The position numbers and the translations under genes are program-made. A stretch of 64,000 nt of DNA from assembly GCA_963663285.2 (NCBI GenBank), contig CAXXNI010000004.1:434001-498000 (forward strand), written 5' to 3'. Every line of letters starts with the position of its first letter. Position 1 is the first letter of the stretch. Below, one piece after another: positions 8,398-16,825 of this stretch. The DNA is from CAXXOK01 sp963663285 (GTDB taxonomy: Bacteria; Bacillota; Clostridia; Christensenellales; Aristaeellaceae). The notes under the pieces are model-generated. The model ran no database searches and was not told the origin of the DNA. It worked only from the letters and a program-made list of their open reading frames with translations.

Positions 8398-10224
8398 TTA
8401 GTGTACAGCGGCGATGGCGGCAATATCCGCCGTGGTTTGCGCGCTTTCCTGCGCGGTCTGCAGGCTGTCCGCGCCGCCTTCGTAATACAGGCGGCGGTAG
8501 ATGGCGAAAGCGTTAAGCACCCGGGTAGCATAGTTTTTGGTAGGGCCTTCCGCCATTTGGCTTAAATCGATGGATTGGCTGTCTGTGCTGTAACGCGAAT
8601 CGCTGAGCCAGTTCTTCACGGTGGTTTGCCCGGCGTGGAACGCGGCGGATACCAGCACCGGATCGTTGTTGAACAAATCGCTTAAATAGGCCAGATACCA
8701 ACAGGCGTATTTTACGTTGGTATCCGGGTCGTACATTAAATCAAAGGAATAGGCTGTCGTTTCGTCGATTTTGCCGTGCACCCATTCGGCGGTGTCGGGC
8801 ATCATCTGCATCAGTCCGCGCGCGCCTACGCTGCTCTCCGCCGAGGGGTTGAAGGAGCTTTCGTTCAGCACGATGGCGGCGACAAAGGCGGGGTGCAGGT
8901 TATTGGCCTGCGCCTGCTGTTCAATCAGCTCGCGGTAGCGGTAGGGGTGGGAACTGAGCAGCGCGGCCTGCGCATCCACACGCGCGGCCAGTACGGCCTG
9001 CTCGCGGCTGACAAAGCTCATCTGTAAAATCCACAGCAGTACCGCAAGCCCTGCCAGCGCAAACACCGCAATGCCCAGATAGGGGATTTTCAGCTTCGGA
9101 CCGCCCTCGCCGTTTTCGTCCGGCTCCTCGTCCATGCGGCGGTCGCGCGGGTCGTTTTTTTCGGCGGTGACGGTGTAGGGGGAGTCGTGGTACGGCTCCG
9201 CGTAGGGGTTTGCCATGGGCTGGGGGCGATAAGCCTGCGGCGGCGCATAGGTTGCGGGGTCCGGCTGCGCCTGCCTGCGGGCATATTCCGCACGCGGCGG
9301 CGGGTAGGAGGCAGAGTGCTCCTGCGTGCCCGGCGCGGCTGGAGCGCGGCGGTCGTACTGCGGCTGCTGTGCGCCCCGCCGCTTGTTGCCGTAGGCGCGC
9401 TGCAAGGCTTCTTCCGCCTCGCGCTGCCGCTGCTGGGCAACCAGCTCCGGCGGGTAACCCGCGTCCACATAGGCGTCGGACAGGTTTTGGGGTTGCTGCT
9501 GTTGCGCAGGCGCAGCGTTGCGGATGGGTCTGCCCAGCGGGTCGAGCGCCGGGGACTGTGCCTGTGGCTGCTGCGGCGCGCGCTGCACCTGCGGAGTGCG
9601 CCGGTTGACCGGGTAGGGCGTTTGGTTTTGCCGGGCGGCGCGCAGCCAATCCGGCATTTCCTGCGCGGGGGGCGTGGTATATTCGCCGTCGCCCGCGGTA
9701 AACACCGGCGCATTTTGCGCCTGCGTACCCGGCTGCGGCGTGGCTGCCGGAGAAATAGGGGCAGCCGGAGAAACGGAAGCAGCCGTTGGCTGCGTGGTTG
9801 TTTGTGGTTGTGGAGCCGTTTGCGGCTGGGCGGCAGCCGAAGGAGCGAAACCAGCCGTAAACTGCGCGGGCGTATAACGGGCGCTGCGGCGGCGCTGGGC
9901 GGCGCCAGCTTCCCCGGCGGCATAGGCTGCGCTTGCTCCTGTGGGAGTCTGGGGCGATTGCCAGTAATCCGTATAGTCGGCCTGTGCCGCGGTTAGCGGC
10001 TTGGGCGAAAGGGGCACATAGTCCGGCGTGCGGGCAAACGCGTTGCTGCGCTCGCGCGGGTAGGCCGTGCGTTTCACCGCAGCGCGCGTTTCGGCGCTCG
10101 GTTGGTGAATCGGCTGGCTCTGGCGTTCCCGCTCCCCTTGGGCAACGGAATCAAAAATCAAATAATCGACCGGAGCGGAGTCATCCTCTTCGCTGCGGTA
10201 TTTTCGCGGGAAGCATGGCAGCAT
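8398..10224 (-). CDS. Membrane-anchored lytic transglycosylase with long disordered N-terminus
   Basis: A 608-residue protein in three parts. Residues 1 to about 370 are rich in Pro, Gln, Ala and Arg and look disordered and cytosolic. One transmembrane helix (IAVFALAGLAVLLWILQM) lies near 380-400. The external part is an SLT/Slt70-type transglycosylase domain: LIEQQAQANNLHPAFVAAIV, the catalytic glutamate in NESSFNP near residue 456, and GARGLMQMMPDTA. It would cut peptidoglycan glycan strands non-hydrolytically. ATG 10224 is preferred over the longer frame to 10326 because AAAGGAG precedes it and the longer form would overlap coaE. It sits 31 bp before the binding-protein gene in the operon. 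Confidence 0.82.
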   Translation of the reverse strand: MLPCFPRKYRSEEDDSAPVDYLIFDSVAQGERERQSQPIHQPSAETRAAVKRTAYPRERSNAFARTPDYVPLSPKPLTAAQADYTDYWQSPQTPTGASAAYAAGEAGAAQRRRSARYTPAQFTAGFAPSAAAQPQTAPQPQTTTQPTAASVSPAAPISPAATPQPGTQAQNAPVFTAGDGEYTTPPAQEMPDWLRAARQNQTPYPVNRRTPQVQRAPQQPQAQSPALDPLGRPIRNAAPAQQQQPQNLSDAYVDAGYPPELVAQQRQREAEEALQRAYGNKRRGAQQPQYDRRAPAAPGTQEHSASYPPPRAEYARRQAQPDPATYAPPQAYRPQPMANPYAEPYHDSPYTVTAEKNDPRDRRMDEEPDENGEGGPKLKIPYLGIAVFALAGLAVLLWILQMSFVSREQAVLAARVDAQAALLSSHPYRYRELIEQQAQANNLHPAFVAAIVLNESSFNPSAESSVGARGLMQMMPDTAEWVHGKIDETTAYSFDLMYDPDTNVKYACWYLAYLSDLFNNDPVLVSAAFHAGQTTVKNWLSDSRYSTDSQSIDLSQMAEGPTKNYATRVLNAFAIYRRLYYEGGADSLQTAQESAQTTADIAAIAAVH

Positions 10225-10280
10225 GCCCTTGCTCCTTTCTCCTTGGCCCGGCGCTGCGGCGCAGCGCCATATACAGGCGC

Positions 10281-10898
10281 TCAGTGCCTGTTGCGTTTTG
10301 GACCATCGGTCAAAATTTGTTGCCACAGAGCGCTTGCCCGCTTGCGGGTGAGGGCGTAAGGTGCGTCTGTGGATAATACATAGTCGGAACGGCTTTCCGT
10401 AACCTCGGAAGGGTTTTGGCTTTGGATGCGGCGGCAGGCTTCCTCCCGGGTCAGGTGGTCGCGGCGGCGGATGCGGCGGATGCGCACTTCCCGCGGCGCG
10501 GTAACGCAGACGATGGCGTCTGCCAGCACATCCATGCCGGTTTCAAACAGCAGGGGCACATCCAGCAGGGCGACCTGCGTGCCGCTTTGCGCAAGCGCCT
10601 CCAGCTTCTGCTGCACCTGCCCGATAATCAGGGGGTGTAAAATGGCGTTGAGCCGTTTTCGCGCCGCAGCATCGGTAAACACCAGCTGCCCCAGCGCCTT
10701 GCGGTTCAAGGTGCCATCCTCATGAAATACTTCCGCCCCGAAGGTTTCCCGGATGGGCGGCAGGCCAGCCCCGCCGGGCGCGGTAAGCGCGCGGCTGATG
10801 GCGTCGGCATCCACCAAAGCGGCGCCCTTGGCCTTAAAAAGCCCCGACACCGAGGATTTGCCCGAGCCGATGCCCCCCGTAACGGCGATGATACGCAT
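10281..10898 (-). CDS. coaE: Dephospho-CoA kinase
   Basis: A 205-residue enzyme for the last step of coenzyme A synthesis, phosphorylating dephospho-CoA at the ribose 3'-OH with ATP. The P-loop GGIGSGKSS is at residues 8-16, followed by the family signatures DADAISR, VALLDVPLLFETG and the lid region RIRRRDHLTREEA. Length is normal for CoaE. The gene follows polA by 22 bp; polA-coaE adjacency is common in Firmicutes, which supports both assignments. The start ATG directly opens the Walker A strand. Confidence 0.93.
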   Translation of the reverse strand: MRIIAVTGGIGSGKSSVSGLFKAKGAALVDADAISRALTAPGGAGLPPIRETFGAEVFHEDGTLNRKALGQLVFTDAAARKRLNAILHPLIIGQVQQKLEALAQSGTQVALLDVPLLFETGMDVLADAIVCVTAPREVRIRRIRRRDHLTREEACRRIQSQNPSEVTESRSDYVLSTDAPYALTRKRASALWQQILTDGPKRNRH

Positions 10899-10920
10899 GG
10901 GTGCGCTCCTTTCCCCGCTG

Positions 10921-13575
10921 CTATTTGGCTTCGTACCAGCTATGCCCGCTGCTCACATCCGCTACCAGCGGCACCGCCAGGGTCACGATTTGCTCCATGG
11001 CGGTTTTCAGCAGCTTGCGCACAGCTTCCTGCTCGCCAAGCGGGCACTCGATGACCAGTTCATCGTGTACCTGCAAAATCAGCTTGGCGGCGTAATGTCC
11101 TTTCATCAGCTCTTCCTGCACGCGCACCATGGCCAGCTTGATAATGTCCGCCGCCGTGCCCTGCACGGGGGTGTTCATGGCGGCGCGCTCGCCGAAATTG
11201 CGAATGTTGCGGTTGGCGCTGCGCAGTTCGTGCAGGTCGCGCCTGCGGTAAAACAGCGTTTCGGCATAGCCCAGCTCGTAGCCCCGGCGGACGGATTCGT
11301 CCATAAAGGCTTTTACCATGGGGTAGCGCTGGAAGTACGTGGCGATAAACTGATCCGCCTGCTTGCGGCTTACGCCGGTATTGCGCGCCAGCCCAAACCC
11401 GCTGATGCCGTATACGATGCCGAAATTCACGGCCTTGGCGCTGCGGCGCATGGCGGGGGTGACGCTGTCAAACGGTACGCCGTTGATCTCCGCGGCGGTG
11501 CGGGTGTGAATATCCTGCCCTTTGATAAACGCGTCCTGCATGGCGGGGTCGCCGCTTAAATGCGCCAGTACGCGCAGTTCAATCTGGCTATAGTCCGCGT
11601 CCAGTAAAATACAGCCCTCTTTGGCGATAAACGCGCGGCGGATCTCCCGCCCTTCCTCGCTGCGAACGGGGATGTTTTGCAGGTTGGGCTCCACACTGGA
11701 GATGCGGCCGGTAACGGTGGCGGTTTGGTCAAACGTGGTATGGATGCGGCCTGTTGCGTCCACCAGCTTGCTTAAGCCCTCAATGTAGGTGCTTACCAGC
11801 TTGCTCAGCTTGCGGTAGCGCAGCAGCGGCTCGATGGCGGGATGGTCGATGCCCTCTAAAATTTCCGCCCCGGTAGACCATGCGCCCGCCTTACCCTTGC
11901 GCCCCGGATGGGGCAGCCCGAGCCGGTCGAACAGCACTTCGCCCAGTTGTTTGGGGCTGTTGACGTTAAACTCTTCGCCGCCGGTGAGAAAAATTACATC
12001 CTTGCGGCAGGTTTCCATTTCGGCGGAAAACAGCGTGCCAAGCTCGGTCAGCGCATCTTTATCCACGCTGAAGCCCTCACGCTCCATGGCGAAAAGCACC
12101 CGCGTCAGGGGCATTTCCATATCCATCAACAGGGCGAGCATGCCCTTGCCGGTCAGCTTAGTGCGCTGCTCGCCGCTTAAGGTGTAAATGGCGGCGGAAT
12201 CCAGTGCGGCTTGCGCGGGCGGCAGCGAGGCGGCGGTTTTTTTGCCTTTGCCAGCGGGCTTATCCTCGGCCTCGGGCTGCGGGCGCAGCGAGGGCAAGGT
12301 TTCTTCCAGCGAGAAGCCTTTTTTAGTCGGCTCCAGCAGGTAAGCCGCGACCATCGTATCCAGCTCGATTTTCGGCAGCGGCAGTTTCAGCCCGTCCAGC
12401 TTGTGGAAAAGGGCTTTCGCGCCATGCACAATCAGCGGCACGCCCTCCCACAGGGGGGCAAGCGCGGTGAAAATCTGGTCGTCGTACAGGCCGACGTTCA
12501 TTAAATTCACGGTAATGGGTGCGTACCAGCAGTGTCCTTTCGCATCGCACAGGCCGATGGCGGTATCCCCCATGGCGATGGCGACGGGTTTGCCGGAAGC
12601 TTTCAGCTCTTTCGCCAGCGCGGTTAGCTCGTCCGCCGTGGAAACGGCTTTCGGGGCGGCCTTGGGCGCGGCGGCTTCGGGCTTGGGCGCAGTCTCTTTA
12701 TGGCTGTCTCCAAACAGGGTTAAAAGCCTGCGGGAGAGGTTGTTCATTTGGTATTTTTGCAGTGCGGGCACGGCGCTTGCCATGCCGTCCATTCCGCATT
12801 CGGCAAAATCAATCGACAGGGGCGCATCCACACGGATGGTGCCCAAATCCTTGCTCATCGTGGCGGATTCGGTGTTCGCGCGCACGCGCTCGCCCAGCTT
12901 GCCTTTGATTTCGTCGGCGTGTGCCAGCACGTTTTCCAGCGTGCCGTACTGGTCGATCAGCTTGAGCGCTGTTTTTTCGCCCACGCCGGGGATACCGGGA
13001 ATATGGTCGCTGCTGTCGCCCATGAGACCCTTCATATCGGGCACCTGCTCGGGCGTATAGCCGTAAATTTCTTTAACGGTATCGGGGGAAAGCAACAGGC
13101 TTTCGGATATGCCTGTTTTGGTGAGAATCACCTGCGTATCGGCGGTAATCAGCTGCAGGCTGTCCCGGTCGCCGGTGAGGATGTAGGCGTGTACGCCGCG
13201 CTGGTTGGCCAGCTTGGCGGCGGTGCCCAGCAGATCATCGGCCTCGTAGCCGTCCATCTCGCACTGGGTTACGCCCATGGCGGTCAGCAGTTCGTGCACA
13301 ATGGGGAACTGCGGGCGCAGCTCCTCCGGCGTGGGTTTGCGGCCCGCCTTGTACTCGTCGTACATTTCGTGGCGGAACGTGGGGGCGTGCGTATCGAACA
13401 TAATGCACAGCGCCGCGGGGTGATAATCCGCAATCGCTTTGAACAGCATTAAAAAGAAGCCCTGCACCGCGTTGGTGTATACGCCGTGTACGCTCAGCGG
13501 GGGCAGCGCGTGAAAAGCGCGGTGGATGAGGCTGTGACCGTCCACCAACAGTACCGATTCGGGCTGCGCGGCCAT
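10921..13575 (-). CDS. polA: DNA polymerase I
   Basis: 884 residues. The N-terminal 5'-3' exonuclease (about 1-290) has LLVDGHSLIHRAF, EADDLLGTAA and the GIPGVGEKTA helix-hairpin-helix. The middle 3'-5' exonuclease-like domain reads VAIAMGDTAIGL where a proofreading enzyme has its DxE metal site, so proofreading is probably lost, as in Bacillus-type enzymes. A Lys/Pro/Ala-rich insertion lies near residues 430-460. The polymerase domain has motif A (DADYSQIELR, about 655), motif B (RRSAKAVNFGIVYG, about 710) and motif C (QVHDELVIE, about 838). It fills gaps and removes RNA primers. It is the first gene of the operon, behind a good promoter at 13614-13642. Confidence 0.95.
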   Translation of the reverse strand: MAAQPESVLLVDGHSLIHRAFHALPPLSVHGVYTNAVQGFFLMLFKAIADYHPAALCIMFDTHAPTFRHEMYDEYKAGRKPTPEELRPQFPIVHELLTAMGVTQCEMDGYEADDLLGTAAKLANQRGVHAYILTGDRDSLQLITADTQVILTKTGISESLLLSPDTVKEIYGYTPEQVPDMKGLMGDSSDHIPGIPGVGEKTALKLIDQYGTLENVLAHADEIKGKLGERVRANTESATMSKDLGTIRVDAPLSIDFAECGMDGMASAVPALQKYQMNNLSRRLLTLFGDSHKETAPKPEAAAPKAAPKAVSTADELTALAKELKASGKPVAIAMGDTAIGLCDAKGHCWYAPITVNLMNVGLYDDQIFTALAPLWEGVPLIVHGAKALFHKLDGLKLPLPKIELDTMVAAYLLEPTKKGFSLEETLPSLRPQPEAEDKPAGKGKKTAASLPPAQAALDSAAIYTLSGEQRTKLTGKGMLALLMDMEMPLTRVLFAMEREGFSVDKDALTELGTLFSAEMETCRKDVIFLTGGEEFNVNSPKQLGEVLFDRLGLPHPGRKGKAGAWSTGAEILEGIDHPAIEPLLRYRKLSKLVSTYIEGLSKLVDATGRIHTTFDQTATVTGRISSVEPNLQNIPVRSEEGREIRRAFIAKEGCILLDADYSQIELRVLAHLSGDPAMQDAFIKGQDIHTRTAAEINGVPFDSVTPAMRRSAKAVNFGIVYGISGFGLARNTGVSRKQADQFIATYFQRYPMVKAFMDESVRRGYELGYAETLFYRRRDLHELRSANRNIRNFGERAAMNTPVQGTAADIIKLAMVRVQEELMKGHYAAKLILQVHDELVIECPLGEQEAVRKLLKTAMEQIVTLAVPLVADVSSGHSWYEAK

Positions 13576-13898
13576 AGGAACCCTCCCTTCCGTTGGCTGT
13601 ATTAATCAGGAGAAGTATAGCACAACTGGGGGTAGAATACAAAAATACGTTTGCCTATCAGGCCCCGGCGCGGGGGCGTACTGCCGTATACTTGCGGCGG
13701 AAAAGCGTTATCCGCGAAGAAGCACCACGGTATGCCGCAAATAGCACAACAGCCCCGAAAAAGCAGGCGCAAACGAGCTTTACAGGGCTGTGGCAAACAA
13801 GTGAACTGCCGGAACACTCCGCGGCACCTATGATGGCGATACGCAGGCAGCGGGCGGATGTGTAAAAATTGCAACAATTTGGCGTAAAAAAGGGGCGT
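13576..13898. other. Gene-free stretch between nrdR and polA
   Basis: No coding gene on either strand. It holds the polA promoter near 13614-13642 and, just after nrdR, a short AT-rich palindrome AAATTG-CAA-CAATTT at 13866-13880 that could be a weak terminator for nrdR when read leftward. Confidence 0.5.
13614..13642 (-). promoter_or_regulatory. Sigma-A-type promoter of polA operon
   Basis: Read leftward: -35 TTGTAT (13637-13642), 17-bp spacer, -10 TATACT (13614-13619). It ends about 38 bp before the polA ATG. Confidence 0.65.
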
Positions 13899-14393
13899 TT
13901 ACGGGGTCTCCTCATCGTCCCCTTTTTTGGTCTTCTGCACGTTCTCGCTGACCAGCTTATTCAGCTCGTCCATAAAGCTGCTTACATCGGTAAACTGGCG
14001 GTAAACGCTGGCGAAGCGCACGTAGGCGACCTCGTCGGTCTTTTTCAGCTCCTCCATCACCAGCTCGCCGATGCGGCGGCTGCTGAACTCGTTTTCACCG
14101 CTGGAGTACACCGCTTTTTCCACCTTTTCCTCGATGGCGTCGATGTCCTTCATGCTGATGGGGCGTTTCTGGCAGGCGTGAATCAGCCCTTTTTTGATTT
14201 TCTCGGGGCTAAAGGGTTCGCGCCGCATATCCTTTTTCACCACCATGACGACGGTGGTTTCGATTTTTTCATAGGTGGTAAACCGGCGGCCGCAGCGCAT
14301 GCACTCGCGCCGCCTGCGGATGCTTGTGCCCTCTTCGGTGGGCCGGCTGTCAATTACGCGTGAATCCAGATAACCGCAATATTGGCATCTCAT
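13899..14393 (-). CDS. nrdR: Transcriptional repressor NrdR
   Basis: A 164-residue repressor of ribonucleotide reductase genes. The N-terminal zinc ribbon uses Cys3/Cys6 (MRCQYCG) and Cys31/Cys34 (ECMRCGRRFTT); the ATP-cone domain follows from about residue 49 (VKKDMRREPFSPEKIKKGL) and senses dATP/ATP. Length and order match the family. It has its own promoter (14441-14469), and a membrane-protein gene lies upstream on the same strand. No ribonucleotide reductase gene is in this window. Confidence 0.94.
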   Translation of the reverse strand: MRCQYCGYLDSRVIDSRPTEEGTSIRRRRECMRCGRRFTTYEKIETTVVMVVKKDMRREPFSPEKIKKGLIHACQKRPISMKDIDAIEEKVEKAVYSSGENEFSSRRIGELVMEELKKTDEVAYVRFASVYRQFTDVSSFMDELNKLVSENVQKTKKGDDEETP

Positions 14394-14440
14394 ACGAGCC
14401 GCCTTTCTGCTTTGTGAAAGCGATCGAACAATTTTCTACC

Positions 14441-14469
14441 ATTATAATCCATTCCCGGCCGGGAGGCAA
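14441..14469 (-). promoter_or_regulatory. Promoter of nrdR
   Basis: Read leftward: -35 TTGCCT (14464-14469), 17-bp spacer, perfect -10 TATAAT (14441-14446), 47 bp before the nrdR start. Confidence 0.68.
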
Positions 14470-14480
14470 GCCTAAAACCC

Positions 14481-15767
14481 TTACAGCGAGCGATTTGGCG
14501 CGTTTTTCGCCGCGGCGGGCAGGGTAAACGCGGCCGATATACACAGCACCAGCGGCAGCTCCCGCGAGTAGAACACCGTGCCCAGCACGAGGCAAGCCGC
14601 AAAAAACACCCGTTGCAATAGAATGTGGGCGATTGCGGGGCTGCGGGTAAGCCCGGTTTCCGCACCGCGCCCGATGATCCACGCCGCGCCTGCAAACGCT
14701 GCCGTGCCCAAAAGGCCAAGGGCGGAGAGCATATCCAGCAGATCGCTGTGCATCCCCAGCGCTTTTACGCCGCCGGCCAGCGCGCCCAGCAGGGGCGAAG
14801 CCGCAAAGCCGCGCAGCGCGTCCTGATACAGCTCCAGCCGTGAGCCCGCATCCACCGCGCCGCCGTTTAGCATGACCAACAGCTGGCTTAAGCTGTAGGA
14901 GGCGTTTTCAAACCCAAGCCCGACCGCAATATTGCCCGCCCATGTGATCAGCGGCACGCGCAATAGCCACAGCGCGGCGAAAAACGGCAGCGTCCACAGC
15001 ATGGCGCGCCCGGGGGTGAGTCCTAGAAAAATCGCCCGCAGCAGCAGTGCCAGCAGCTCCACCGCCGTAATGGCTGCCGCGAACAGAATGGCGTAGGTGT
15101 ACTGCGAAAGCACGATCATGCACAGCTGTGCCGCGTAGAGCAGTATCGCGCCCAAGCGCTTCCACCCGCGCAGGACATAAGCGGCGTAAAACACCATGGG
15201 AAGCAGCAATACGCTTGCGTATACAAAGTCGTATCCGCCGATGTTGCGCAGCATCAGCTCCCGCAGGTAATCCTGCCGTCCGGCCTCGCCGGAGCCGAGC
15301 GAGCGGGCGTAGGCGTACACCTTGTCCCCGCGTAGCATGCCCTGCGTAAGCCAGCCGATGGTGGTAAGCGTCGTCACCGCTATGGCCAGCACAAACAGCG
15401 GCAGTACCCACCGGTACAACCGCCGGTCGCCCCGTCCGCGCGCGTAGGCGAACCACAGCAGCGGAAACCAGAACATGCCCTGCTGCGCAAGGTAAGCGGG
15501 CAGGTTGCCGCCCCCACGCTCCATCCAGAGAAAAAGTACCAGCGGCAGTGCGGCGGCCAGCAGCACACGCGGCAGAAAATCAAACCATTTTTTCGGCAGG
15601 GTTTCGCCATCCAAAACGACGCCCACGGCAAACAGCCCAACCGCCAATACGCCGGTTACGGCATGCCCCGCGGCCTGCACCGCAGGCAGCAGGAGCCATA
15701 GAATATACAAAAGCATAGAGTCGTTTACAATGGCCGGGGACAGGGTTTGCCGGTGGATTCGCTTCAT
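14481..15767 (-). CDS. O-antigen ligase/polymerase-like polytopic membrane protein
   Basis: A 428-residue protein with about ten to twelve hydrophobic helices and a longer soluble loop near the C-terminal third (SYSLSQLLVMLNGG to SRLELYQDALRGFAASPLLGAL). That loop, with an Arg-Leu-x-x-Tyr motif followed by a Pro-Leu-x-Gly turn, resembles the Wzy_C region of O-antigen ligases and polymerases, which act on lipid-linked glycans outside the membrane. ATG 15767 is chosen because GGGAGG stands 4 bases upstream, although the frame is open to 15950. It diverges from dapF and has its own promoter. The match is by topology and motif only, so the exact role is uncertain. Confidence 0.6.
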   Translation of the reverse strand: MKRIHRQTLSPAIVNDSMLLYILWLLLPAVQAAGHAVTGVLAVGLFAVGVVLDGETLPKKWFDFLPRVLLAAALPLVLFLWMERGGGNLPAYLAQQGMFWFPLLWFAYARGRGDRRLYRWVLPLFVLAIAVTTLTTIGWLTQGMLRGDKVYAYARSLGSGEAGRQDYLRELMLRNIGGYDFVYASVLLLPMVFYAAYVLRGWKRLGAILLYAAQLCMIVLSQYTYAILFAAAITAVELLALLLRAIFLGLTPGRAMLWTLPFFAALWLLRVPLITWAGNIAVGLGFENASYSLSQLLVMLNGGAVDAGSRLELYQDALRGFAASPLLGALAGGVKALGMHSDLLDMLSALGLLGTAAFAGAAWIIGRGAETGLTRSPAIAHILLQRVFFAACLVLGTVFYSRELPLVLCISAAFTLPAAAKNAPNRSL

Positions 15768-15807
15768 GGCGCGCCTCCCGTATGTTTCGCAGTTTGTTTG
15801 CCGCTTC

Positions 15808-15836
15808 ATTATACATGCGCAGCGCCCGGCGGGCAA
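15808..15836 (-). promoter_or_regulatory. Promoter of the O-antigen-ligase-like gene
   Basis: Read leftward: -35 TTGCCC (15831-15836), 17-bp spacer, -10 TATAAT (15808-15813), about 40 bp before ATG 15767. Confidence 0.6.
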
Positions 15837-15867
15837 GCGCCGCGGGCGGCGGCGGGGAAGCCCGCGC

Positions 15868-15896
15868 TTTTCAAAACGGATTTTTTTTGCTATACT
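15868..15896 (+). promoter_or_regulatory. Promoter of dapF-dapL
   Basis: -35 TTTTCA (15868-15873), 17-bp spacer containing a T8 run, -10 TATACT (15891-15896). The expected transcript start near 15903 leaves a very short leader before ATG 15922. Confidence 0.5.
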
Positions 15897-15921
15897 GTCG
15901 CCTATGAAAGCAGGTGATGGC

Positions 15922-16770
15922 ATGCTGCATTTTACCAAAATGCACGGCATCGGGAACGATTACCTTTACGTAAACGCCTTTGTCGAAACCCTGCCGGACG
16001 ATCTGCCCGCGTTGGCGGTGCGTATGAGCAAACGGCGCTTCAGCTGCGGCAGCGACGGGCTCATCCTCATCATGCCCAGCGACGTGGCGGATTTCCGTAT
16101 GCGGATGTTCAATAACGACGGTTCCGAAAGTGAAATGTGCGGCAACGGCATCCGCTGTGTGGCGGCGTACTGCCACGACCGGGGGCTGACCGACCGGACA
16201 GCATTTGATATTGAAACCGGCGGCGGTATTAAACACATGCTGCTGACGCTGGATGCAAAAGGCCGCACCGAAAGCGTGCGTGTGGATATGGGCGCGCCGG
16301 TAACGGACGGCAAAGCCATCCCCAGTGTGTTTGCGGGCGATCCTGTCGTGGGGCAGCCGCTGACGGCGCTTGGCAAAACATGGCCGGTAACGCTGGTTAA
16401 CATGGGTAACCCCCATGCCGTCACGTTTGTGGATGACCCGCAAACCGCGCCGGTGACCACCGTGGGGCCGCTGCTGGAAAAGGATGCGGCTTTCCCCAAC
16501 AAATGCAATATCGAGTTTGTAACCGTGCTGAATCGCGGACACATCAACATGCGGGTTTGGGAGCGCGGCACGGGCGAAACCCTCGCCTGCGGCACGGGCG
16601 CATGCGGCTCGATGGTCGCCAGTGTGCTCAATGGCTTCATTGACCGCAAGGCTACGGTCACCCTGCCGGGCGGCGAGCTGACCGTGGAGTGGAGCGAAAA
16701 AGACAACCATGTGTATATGACCGGGCCTGCCACCTTCGTGTACGACGCTGTTTGGCTGGGCGACGACTAA
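15922..16770 (+). CDS. dapF: Diaminopimelate epimerase
   Basis: A 282-residue PLP-independent racemase turning LL-diaminopimelate into meso-diaminopimelate for lysine and peptidoglycan. The two catalytic cysteines are visible: Cys73 in EMCGNGIRC and Cys223 in LACGTGACG. Substrate-binding segments FTKMHGIGNDY, MFNNDGSE and NMGNPHAV are present. Two starts compete: ATG 15904 and ATG 15922; the latter has AGGTGA at 15912-15917 and begins at the normal N-terminal MLHFTK. dapL follows 55 bp later on the same strand and makes the substrate of this enzyme. Confidence 0.94.
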   Translation: MLHFTKMHGIGNDYLYVNAFVETLPDDLPALAVRMSKRRFSCGSDGLILIMPSDVADFRMRMFNNDGSESEMCGNGIRCVAAYCHDRGLTDRTAFDIETGGGIKHMLLTLDAKGRTESVRVDMGAPVTDGKAIPSVFAGDPVVGQPLTALGKTWPVTLVNMGNPHAVTFVDDPQTAPVTTVGPLLEKDAAFPNKCNIEFVTVLNRGHINMRVWERGTGETLACGTGACGSMVASVLNGFIDRKATVTLPGGELTVEWSEKDNHVYMTGPATFVYDAVWLGDD

Positions 16771-16825
16771 CCCCGTTTTTCCATATAGCCGCCCCGGGGC
16801 GGCAAGACAAAAAGGAGGTATCCCC

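Noticed and set aside
9187..9996. Rightward Arg/Leu-rich open frame
   Set aside because: Antisense to the low-complexity tail of the transglycosylase; composition artefact.
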